Virus record (IMG/VR): IMGVR_UViG_3300030329_000274
Coordinates: 1 to 31,271 of that record
DNA from: a virus
Reading direction: 5' to 3' (one strand)
DNA: 31,271 bases
Part shown: one piece after another, positions 6,644 to 12,374 of the stretch
Layout: each line of letters opens with the position of its first letter
Position numbering within the stretch: the first letter of the stretch is position 1
The notes under the pieces: generated by a model
Seen by the model: the letters and a program-made list of their open reading frames with translations, nothing else
Database searches by the model: none
Told to the model about the DNA's origin: nothing
Position numbers and translations under genes: made by a program

Positions 6644-6658
6644 ATTGTAATATACAAT
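6644..6658. repeat. 15-base palindrome, possible operator
   Basis: ATTGTAATATACAAT is an inverted repeat of two 6-base arms around ATA, lying just after the SSB gene in a 141-base gap. Perfect dyads of this size are typical of operator sites for small dimeric regulators. A weak terminator role is also possible because A6-GGG-T6 lies a few bases upstream (about 6629-6643). Dyads of pure A/T arise often in this base composition. Confidence 0.3.
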
Positions 6659-6674
6659 AGAGTAAATTAGAGGC

Positions 6675-6743
6675 GAGGGTAGCTAGATAATATATACATC
6701 TCTCTCTCGTCTCTCCCTTCGTTCTCCCAAGAAGGCTACCCTC
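6675..6743 (+). ncRNA. Long-range stem enclosing a pyrimidine-rich loop
   Basis: GAGGGTAGC at 6675-6683 pairs perfectly with GCTACCCTC at 6735-6743, closing a loop of about 51 bases. The loop is rich in C and T (TCTCTCTCGTCTCTCCC). AAATTTTT follows the 3' arm and then the strong AAGGAGAG ribosome binding site of the next gene at 6763. The layout could act as a terminator with a large loop, as a leader controlling the downstream gene (the T/C run could bind the purine-rich Shine-Dalgarno), or as a processing site. There is no coding frame here. Confidence 0.45.
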
Positions 6744-6762
6744 AAATTTTTAAGGAGAGATA

Positions 6763-7017
6763 ATGAACGAATCAACTGCATTAATTAAATTAACTAAATC
6801 TGAAATAGAGTGGGCTATAATCGCTCTAGTTTTTTCAGAACAATCAGCTGAACATTTCCAGAAATGGGATGAAGCGAAAATGTATAAAAGAATAAGAAAG
6901 GACTTTGTTAAAATAAAAGAAGATATAATTAAAGGAGAGAAAGAACTTGAAACCAGAAACGAAAAGGAAAAGGCAAATAGGAATAGCCCGCAAGCTTGCA
7001 AAAGCTGCGATGATTGA
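6763..7017 (+). CDS. Hypothetical helical protein, 84 aa
   Basis: ATG 6763 has a strong AAGGAGAG site. The first 55 residues (ALIKLTKSEIEWAIIALVFS and onward) look helical. The tail is very highly charged (KGEKELETRNEKEKANRNSP) and ends with two cysteines. The next gene starts 71 bases before this one ends, an unusually long overlap, so the charged tail may be constrained by the overlapping frame. It is the first gene after the 6622-6762 leader-like gap. Function unknown. Confidence 0.65.
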   Translation: MNESTALIKLTKSEIEWAIIALVFSEQSAEHFQKWDEAKMYKRIRKDFVKIKEDIIKGEKELETRNEKEKANRNSPQACKSCDD

Positions 7018-7246
7018 TAAACCACAATGGAAGCCTGCTAAAGGTTATAAATACTTAAAGGATGTTTCTGTTGGTGAATTAGTTGATACTAGTTCAGGGT
7101 TAAGAGCTATTGTTGTAGAGCATACTGGCTGTGCAACTCAAGTAATTGTATTAAGAGCAGACCATCACCCTATAAATGAAAGAGCTTTTTATTTAGGAGA
7201 CCAAAGATGGTCAGAATCAACTGAAGTCAAAGTAATAGGAGAGTAA
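6947..7246 (+). CDS. Hypothetical basic/beta protein with TTG start, 99 aa
   Basis: TTG 6947 is chosen because AGGAG lies 9 bases upstream. The later in-frame ATG 7010 has no ribosome binding site. The N-terminus is strongly basic (KRKRQIGIARKLAKAA). The body (KYLKDVSVGELVDTSSGLRA, then IVVEHTGCATQVIVLRAD) resembles a small beta-barrel of the type seen in phage SH3-like proteins. It overlaps the upstream gene by 71 bases and is followed one base later by the next ATG. Function unknown; if ATG 7010 were used the product would have 78 residues. Confidence 0.6.
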   Translation: MKPETKRKRQIGIARKLAKAAMIDKPQWKPAKGYKYLKDVSVGELVDTSSGLRAIVVEHTGCATQVIVLRADHHPINERAFYLGDQRWSESTEVKVIGE

Positions 7247-7247
7247 A

Positions 7248-7508
7248 ATGACAGAACAAATAAAAGAATTAAATAGGTATGTGTTGGAAATTGAAAAAAT
7301 GTTAGATGATAAGAACAAGGCGTTAGAACATATACTAGATGTTCTTTCTTGGGAAGAAATATCTGACACAACAAAACTATCTAAAGTAAGAACAATAATA
7401 CATAATTACTTTTCAATAGAAGATGGAGAGCCTACAACCGCAGATGAATTTAATGAAGCTCAGATACAAGAAGGCGAAGAACTAATGAGAGAAATAAATG
7501 AGAGGTAG
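7248..7508 (+). CDS. Hypothetical coiled-coil protein, 86 aa
   Basis: ATG 7248 follows AGGAGAG. The N-terminal 35 residues (IKELNRYVLEIEKMLDDKNK) have heptad spacing and probably form a coiled coil. The second half is acidic and ends EELMREINER. No known family. It overlaps the next gene by 11 bases. Confidence 0.65.
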   Translation: MTEQIKELNRYVLEIEKMLDDKNKALEHILDVLSWEEISDTTKLSKVRTIIHNYFSIEDGEPTTADEFNEAQIQEGEELMREINER

Positions 7509-7764
7509 GAAGTTAAATGATGTGCTAACATCCAATGCTCTTCAAAGAAGAGTTAAAGATGCTAAAAATGCAGATACTAGAGTTAAATACTGCATTGAAT
7601 GTAGAAGATGTTGGGAAATTATTATTATAAACAACTTCACTAAAAAATCTAGAGAAATTCGCCATTATGAGGATTTTCCTTCATATGGTAAAGTAAAAGA
7701 AAAATGCGATAAATGTAAAGGAGATACAAATGGGAAAAATGTCATGGATAAGTTACCTATGTGA
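7498..7764 (+). CDS. Small zinc-ribbon-like protein, 88 aa
   Basis: The product has three Cys positions in KYCIECRRCW (residues 31-40) and a CDKC pair near residue 70, separated by a basic beta-like segment (IIIINNFTKKSREIRHYED). This spacing suits a treble-clef or zinc-ribbon finger. The N-terminus is basic (RGRKLNDVLTSNALQRRVK), so nucleic-acid binding is plausible. It starts within the previous gene, and its end overlaps the next by 35 bases. The start is a reasonable but not certain choice, with only GAGAG upstream. Confidence 0.6.
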   Translation: MRGRKLNDVLTSNALQRRVKDAKNADTRVKYCIECRRCWEIIIINNFTKKSREIRHYEDFPSYGKVKEKCDKCKGDTNGKNVMDKLPM

Positions 7765-7960
7765 GACTGGTAACGAAAAAGAGTTAATAGAATTTGTTGG
7801 TAAAGGACTTGCCACTGAATTTTTAAAAGCTCACAACGAAATGAGAGATAATAAAGATAATCCTGCATATGATAAATTGAATGAAATTCATGATGAAATG
7901 CAGAAGGAGGTAAAGGATGAACAAGTGTCCAGCTTGCGGCTACAATCTGAAGGGGAGTAA
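7730..7960 (+). CDS. Hypothetical acidic protein, 76 aa
   Basis: ATG 7730 has AAAGGAG 7 bases upstream, lying inside the preceding gene. The product is helical and acidic (WISYLCETGNEKELIEFVGK, then EIHDEMQKEVKDEQ). Its end overlaps the start of the following zinc-ribbon gene by 44 bases. No family recognised. The good ribosome binding site is the main support. Confidence 0.6.
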   Translation: MGKMSWISYLCETGNEKELIEFVGKGLATEFLKAHNEMRDNKDNPAYDKLNEIHDEMQKEVKDEQVSSLRLQSEGE

Positions 7961-8300
7961 GAACTATGCAGTTCAGATGAATAAGATTCTCAAGTCAAAG
8001 AGCAAGAGAACTGGGACACTATTAACAAAAATTGCAACCATTATAATGAGAGAAGTTCCCTCAGAAACTCATTTCAACTATTATCAATTCTTAGTTGGAA
8101 CGAAAGATGTGGATGATAACGTAATGGAATATGCAATAGAGCAATACTATCAAGGTAAATGGTATCTAAATGGAAAAGGATTCCCTTATCTTAGGACTAT
8201 TGCTCTGAATAGAGGGAAGAACATTAAGGCAATAAAAGAAAACGAGAGAAAACGGTTGGGTTCAGTCCCACCTGTTTACAAAGGAGAAGAAGAGGAATGA
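7917..8300 (+). CDS. Zinc-ribbon N-terminus plus helical domain, 127 aa
   Basis: ATG 7917 has one of the strongest Shine-Dalgarno sites in the window (AAGGAGGT at about 7903-7910). The protein opens MNKCPACGYNLKG, a CPxCG knuckle that would need partner cysteines from another molecule, since none follow. A basic helical region comes next (NKILKSKSKRTGTLLTKIA), then a segment with YYQFLVGTKDVDDNVMEYAI and a basic end. This resembles small phage DNA-binding or replication-accessory proteins, but I cannot name a family. It overlaps the next gene as ATGA. Confidence 0.65.
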   Translation: MNKCPACGYNLKGSKNYAVQMNKILKSKSKRTGTLLTKIATIIMREVPSETHFNYYQFLVGTKDVDDNVMEYAIEQYYQGKWYLNGKGFPYLRTIALNRGKNIKAIKENERKRLGSVPPVYKGEEEE

Positions 8301-8446
8301 TTATGTTTGACATAGCAGAATGGATAGCCAATTTCTTAATACTAGGACTTGGTGTATGTATATGGGCTGTAGCTATTTTCATGACATCAATGATAATATC
8401 TATGGCTAATAAATGGATAAAAGAAATAATAGAAAAGGAGAGATAA
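8297..8446 (+). CDS. Small membrane protein, 49 aa
   Basis: This short gene starts at ATG 8297 in an ATGA overlap with the preceding stop, with AAGGAG about 10 bases upstream, and ends at TAA 8444-8446. Residues about 9-36 (WIANFLILGLGVCIWAVAIF and on) form one long membrane helix, or possibly a tight hairpin. A short charged tail (NKWIKEIIEKER) follows. The next gene starts at the very next base. Function unknown; membrane location is confident. Confidence 0.6.
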   Translation: MIMFDIAEWIANFLILGLGVCIWAVAIFMTSMIISMANKWIKEIIEKER

Positions 8447-9238
8447 ATGTTACAAAATGCAATGTTTCCAGTTAAAGAAGTGCCAGCTATGATGATAGAA
8501 GAGAAAGGCGATATTAGAGTTGGAGCTGATACTGGGTATAAATTCATAGTAAGAGAAGACAACAATAAAGTTCTTAGTTGTATGACCAATGATTATAAAT
8601 TGGTTAAGAATGAAACACTTTTAAAGACTGCGGAACCACTTATTAAAGCGAATGGCGGAAAGATTAAAGAGGTAAGAGTATTCGGAGATGGACAAAAACT
8701 TCATACAAGTTGGTCTTTCCCAAAGAATCTTGTTAAGATAGGAAAGAATGATGAAATGACTCCTGAGATTGTAATTGGAAATAGTTACGATGGTTCCTTA
8801 GGTGTCAATATAATAGCAGGTGCATTTAGACTTATATGTTCTAATGGAGCTGTTATAGGTGTAGTAGTATCAAAGTATAAGAACAAACATATCAAAGCAA
8901 ATGTATCATTAGATGATATAGGTGATATTGTTTCTGAAACAGTTGAGAAAACAAAACTTGTTATGAAAGATGAGTTCCCTGTTTTAATAGATACTGATTT
9001 CAAAGACAAGCATATTGTTGACTTCTTAAAGATGTTTCCACTTCAAGCAAATGAAATGGTTACTCAGGCTTTAATAGCAAATAAACCTAAATCATTTTGG
9101 GATTTATTCAATGTAGGTACTAACGTATTAAGTCACCACATGAATAGAAATAGTCAGTCTACACATGCGATTGAAGGTAAGTTGTATCCTACAATTAAAC
9201 GTTGGGCTTCCAAAGAGGCTAAGGTTGCCGTCGCTTGA
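8447..9238 (+). CDS. DUF932 family protein, 263 aa
   Basis: The protein matches DUF932 (plasmid/phage protein family). The conserved core at residues 111-137 contains GNSYDGSLGV, FRLICSNGAVIG and a following basic helix. The N-terminal half holds YKFIVREDNNKVLSCMTNDY and a beta-rich region. DUF932 genes are common in phages and plasmids near replication and modification genes, but their biochemical role is not established. Here the gene lies directly before the adenine methyltransferase, overlapping it by 14 bases if that gene uses TTG 9225. AAGGAG precedes ATG 8447. Confidence 0.82.
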   Translation: MLQNAMFPVKEVPAMMIEEKGDIRVGADTGYKFIVREDNNKVLSCMTNDYKLVKNETLLKTAEPLIKANGGKIKEVRVFGDGQKLHTSWSFPKNLVKIGKNDEMTPEIVIGNSYDGSLGVNIIAGAFRLICSNGAVIGVVVSKYKNKHIKANVSLDDIGDIVSETVEKTKLVMKDEFPVLIDTDFKDKHIVDFLKMFPLQANEMVTQALIANKPKSFWDLFNVGTNVLSHHMNRNSQSTHAIEGKLYPTIKRWASKEAKVAVA

Positions 9239-10064
9239 TTGGTACGACTGTCCAATCGTGATACCTTATTATGGTGGGAAGTATGAGTTGAGCAAGAGAT
9301 TTGTTCCTCTCATACCCCCACATGATAGGTATTTTGAAGTATTCTCTGGAGGTTTGTCAATGTTCTTCAGAAAGAATAAAGCAGAATGGAACGTACTAAA
9401 TGATAAAGATAACAACATTGTCAATTTATATATGTGTGTGATATATAAGCTTGATGAATTAGTAGATACTCTAAATTGGCTTCCCAAATCTAGAAAATTA
9501 TTCTTAGATTTTAAGGTTGAGGTACAAGAAAAAAGAGAGATAGAGATACCTGACCCTTTGAGAGCCGCCAAGTATTTCTATTGTATTCGTCATAGCTTTA
9601 ACAAATTAATTCATACACCTATGTCTATGATAAAAGATTGGAATAAAAACTGGGAAGAAGAGTTTAAATACTCAAGAGAAAAACTAGGAGGTAGTACAAT
9701 AGAGAACCTAGACTTTGCTGAACTAGTAGATAGATACAACCCAAGAGAGGGAGACTTTTGGTATCTAGACCCACCATATTTCGTTGCCCATGAAAAGGGT
9801 AATAAGTATTATCAACATAATTTCAATGCTGATGACCATTTAAGATTGAAAGAAAAAGTAGATAAGATACACGAAAGCGGTGGAAAATTCATGATTAGTT
9901 ATGACCATGAAGAAAGAGTTGCAGAATTATATAAGGATTATGATGTAAGAACTATAGACCTTAAATACGCAGGCGCAACAGATGAAGCAAAGAAAAAGGA
10001 ACGTAAGGAATACTTAATAATAAATTATGAACCAGCAAATCAAGTTGGTTTATTTGAACAATAG
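9225..10064 (+). CDS. dam: Dam-type (D12 class) DNA adenine N6-methyltransferase, 279 aa
   Basis: The protein has the hallmark motifs of D12-class adenine methyltransferases: PYYGGKYEL (residues 14-22), the S-adenosylmethionine-binding FEVFSGG (37-43), NDKDNNIVNLY and the catalytic DPPY (182-185). It transfers a methyl group to adenine N6; Dam-like enzymes usually recognise GATC. I chose TTG 9225 because AGAGG sits 6 bases upstream. ATG 9165 would overlap the DUF932 gene by 74 bases without a ribosome binding site, and GTG 9258 would begin exactly at the conserved core. The window has almost no GATC, so the actual target sequence, or the reason for avoidance, is an open question. Confidence 0.88.
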   Translation: MPSLDWYDCPIVIPYYGGKYELSKRFVPLIPPHDRYFEVFSGGLSMFFRKNKAEWNVLNDKDNNIVNLYMCVIYKLDELVDTLNWLPKSRKLFLDFKVEVQEKREIEIPDPLRAAKYFYCIRHSFNKLIHTPMSMIKDWNKNWEEEFKYSREKLGGSTIENLDFAELVDRYNPREGDFWYLDPPYFVAHEKGNKYYQHNFNADDHLRLKEKVDKIHESGGKFMISYDHEERVAELYKDYDVRTIDLKYAGATDEAKKKERKEYLIINYEPANQVGLFEQ

Positions 10065-10072
10065 GAGCTAAA

Positions 10073-11386
10073 ATGGCAAAAGAAGTGAAGAAAATGCCGT
10101 CCGCATCTGAAGCTGAAGAAGCTTTATTAGGTTGTATATTGGAAGGCGGTGAGAGAGAGCAAGAGATTGCTATGGCTTGGATAAGAGATAATAATGCTTT
10201 CTATACTACAGAAAATCAAGATATATGGAAGGCTATGTCTGAATTATATAAAGATGGCGTAGATATAGACTTTGTTACTCTATCTGAAAAGATGAAAGAT
10301 ATGACAGGTGATAGTAAAGCATACTATATAAGTGGGTTACCAGAAGCGTTTATATCTCTTGCAAATGTAGAAAACTATGCTAAAATAGTATGGGAAAGAT
10401 ACATACAAAGAGAGACTGCTAAGTCAGCTCAAGCTTTACTTGATGCTAGTTATGAAGACTACAAAGAAGTAGGTAGTATTCTAGAAAAACATAGCAAGTT
10501 AATCGAGGAATTAAGACATGTTCAACCCTCTAAAATAAGAGACATTGAAGTGTTGGTTGAAGAGATGAAAGCGACTGTAGAAGAAGATACAAATCTGATA
10601 CCATTTAATCTCGGACATCTTGATACATTTGCAGGTGGAATGACTAGAAAGGAATTAACTGTATTAGGCGGTAGACCCGGTCATGGTAAAACAACTCTAG
10701 TAATTAATATTGTAAAAGGATTGATTGAACAAGGATACAGAGTAATGCTATTCAATCGAGAAATGAGCAATACAGAGATGTTAAAGAAAATGGCAGTAAT
10801 GGAATCAAGTTCTCTTAAATACGGAGATATAAGACGAAATGACCTTAATGAAAATAGTAAGGTTGAATTTGAATCTGTATCAGATAGATTGAAAGGTAAC
10901 TATAAAGAGTTTCTTATGTATGACAATGTAAGAAGCCTTGATGATTGCCTAAGAGAAATTGCTAAACATAAACCAGATGTAGTCATTGATGATTATATAC
11001 AGTTGATACAAGTAGATGGCATTAAAGAAGGAAGAAGATTTGAGATTGAAAAGATAATGCAAGAGTATAAATGGATATGTAAGCAAGAGAATTGTTCTGC
11101 TATATTAGTATCTCAATTAAATAGAGAGATTGAAAAGAGACTAGACCCTAGACCTCGCATGAGTGATTATGCAGAGTCAGGTGTAATAGAACAAACTGCT
11201 GAGTCTGCTATGTTCGTATTCTATGGACATAACTTTGATAGCGATAAGTTTAATCCATACAAAAGTGAGATTATAGTCGCTAAAAGTAGATACGGAAAGA
11301 TAGGTACTCACATGGTTGGGTTCAATGGTGGAAGATGTAAGTTCTATATGAACTCTACAATGGCGGAGAAAGATAATATTGCATAG
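10073..11386 (+). CDS. dnaB: Replicative DNA helicase, DnaB family, 437 aa
   Basis: The N-terminal domain (SASEAEEALLGCILEGG, residues 10-26, to about 115) resembles DnaB_N. The RecA-like core has Walker A GGRPGHGKT (199-207), Walker B VVIDDY (303-308), the SQL motif (347-349), SDYAESGVIEQTA (364-376, matching the SDLRESG segment of DnaB) and KSRYGKIGT (404-412), the arginine-finger loop. The enzyme would unwind DNA at the phage replication fork. There is no primase or zinc domain fused to it, unlike T7 gp4, so the primase must lie elsewhere or come from the host. AGGAG precedes ATG 10073. Confidence 0.93.
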   Translation: MAKEVKKMPSASEAEEALLGCILEGGEREQEIAMAWIRDNNAFYTTENQDIWKAMSELYKDGVDIDFVTLSEKMKDMTGDSKAYYISGLPEAFISLANVENYAKIVWERYIQRETAKSAQALLDASYEDYKEVGSILEKHSKLIEELRHVQPSKIRDIEVLVEEMKATVEEDTNLIPFNLGHLDTFAGGMTRKELTVLGGRPGHGKTTLVINIVKGLIEQGYRVMLFNREMSNTEMLKKMAVMESSSLKYGDIRRNDLNENSKVEFESVSDRLKGNYKEFLMYDNVRSLDDCLREIAKHKPDVVIDDYIQLIQVDGIKEGRRFEIEKIMQEYKWICKQENCSAILVSQLNREIEKRLDPRPRMSDYAESGVIEQTAESAMFVFYGHNFDSDKFNPYKSEIIVAKSRYGKIGTHMVGFNGGRCKFYMNSTMAEKDNIA

Positions 11387-11660
11387 AAGTTGCTACGGGT
11401 GTTTCTACGAGGTTTCTCGTAAATGCTATTGGTTCCTCTTAACTGGTAATGAAGAGACACCCAAAGCAATCCCTTCTGATGTAATAGACAAAGGCTGCAA
11501 TAAGTACAAATGTACACCATATGAAAGTACACCTATACTTGAATATATAATAAAAGTATTTGATGGTGAGGTAATTAGCAGTAAATATGAGAGACCTACA
11601 TATAAAAGAAAATATGTAAAAAGTCCTCATAAATACTCATATAGGAAGGATGCTCAATGA
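11379..11660 (+). CDS. Small cysteine-rich protein with TTG start, 93 aa
   Basis: TTG 11379 overlaps the helicase stop and has GGAG 10 bases upstream; there is no ATG in the right place. The product has four N-terminal cysteines in CYGCFYEVSRKC and GCNKYKC plus the segment TPKAIPSDVIDKGC, a layout shared by many small phage proteins that probably bind zinc. The C-terminus is basic (YKRKYVKSPHKYSYRKDAQ). It lies between the helicase and resolvase genes and overlaps the latter as ATGA. Zinc binding is inferred; function unknown. Confidence 0.65.
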   Translation: MHRSCYGCFYEVSRKCYWFLLTGNEETPKAIPSDVIDKGCNKYKCTPYESTPILEYIIKVFDGEVISSKYERPTYKRKYVKSPHKYSYRKDAQ

Positions 11661-12124
11661 CAATAATAGGAATAGACCCAGGCCAAGGTGGAGCAATAGC
11701 TTGTTGGAGAAAGGGAATAACATCATATAAATGTCCACAAAACGTGGAAACAATGGCTGAAATAGTCGAATCATTTCTTGGTCATAGTGAAGATGTGTAT
11801 GCATATTTAGAAAAAGTACACGCTATGCCACATGACGGAAGGAGTTCAATATTTAAATTTGGCACTAATTATGGAAAATGGATAGGTATTCTGGGAGCAT
11901 ACCAAATAGAGACAACCTTCGTTACTCCACAAAAGTGGATGAAGTATTGGCAAGAGAAACTTGGTATTAAATTACCTAAAGATAAACCCAGCAGGAAAAG
12001 ACAACTAAAAGAAATAGCCTCACATTATACAGATAAAAAAGTTACACTATACAATGCAGATGCTATATTAATAACAATGTACGGACTGTACGACAAAAGG
12101 GAGAATGAAAATGAACGCATTTAA
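11657..12124 (+). CDS. RuvC-like Holliday junction resolvase, 155 aa
   Basis: The protein is an RNase H-fold nuclease of the RuvC type. Its acidic residues are D7 in IIGIDPGQGGA, E52 in YAYLEKV and D135 in LYNADAILITMYGL. The length of 155 residues fits RuvC (about 170). It should cut four-way junctions and resolve recombination or replication intermediates before packaging. AAGGA precedes ATG 11657. The fourth catalytic acid of cellular RuvC is not in its usual place three residues on (the sequence reads DAIL), a variation common in phage members. It belongs with the annealase and nuclease earlier in the operon. Confidence 0.85.
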   Translation: MTIIGIDPGQGGAIACWRKGITSYKCPQNVETMAEIVESFLGHSEDVYAYLEKVHAMPHDGRSSIFKFGTNYGKWIGILGAYQIETTFVTPQKWMKYWQEKLGIKLPKDKPSRKRQLKEIASHYTDKKVTLYNADAILITMYGLYDKRENENERI

Positions 12125-12290
12125 AGCATTAGAATCAGCTTTAGAAGTAAATTTAGCAGCTTTAAAACTAATAAACGAAAGTAACAACGAAGATAAGTTT
12201 ATATTAATGGTTAAAGTTCTTAAGGAACTAGAATTTTTATGTAAGGAAACTTTACCATACTTTGAAGAAAGGATTGGAATTGGAAATTAG
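12111..12290 (+). CDS. Hypothetical helical protein, 59 aa
   Basis: The frame has ATGs at 12105 and 12111. GGGAG at about 12097-12101 is 9 bases from the second but only 3 from the first, so 12111 is preferred. The product is all-helical and leucine-rich (FKALESALEVNLAALKLINE, then KVLKELEFLCKETLPYFEER). It is the last rightward gene before the convergent junction and overlaps the resolvase gene. Function unknown. Confidence 0.6.
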   Translation: MNAFKALESALEVNLAALKLINESNNEDKFILMVKVLKELEFLCKETLPYFEERIGIGN

Positions 12291-12374
12291 CATAAGCTCC
12301 TTATATTAACATGCTAGAGGAAGGTATTTGAGCTATAAGCTGGGTTCTCCAACTTACTTTCAATTGCCCAGCTT
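12291..12374. terminator. Convergent junction with inverted repeat, candidate bidirectional terminator
   Basis: Rightward genes end at 12290 and the leftward cascade ends at 12360, so transcription from both sides meets here. AAGCTGGG at 12337-12344 pairs perfectly with CCCAGCTT at 12367-12374, leaving a 22-base loop. The 3' arm lies inside the last codons of the leftward 926-residue gene. A second weaker repeat (TAAGCTC at about 12293, GAGCTATA at about 12330) lies alongside. There is no clean run of Ts after either arm, so factor-dependent termination or RNA stabilisation is as likely as intrinsic termination. Confidence 0.35.
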
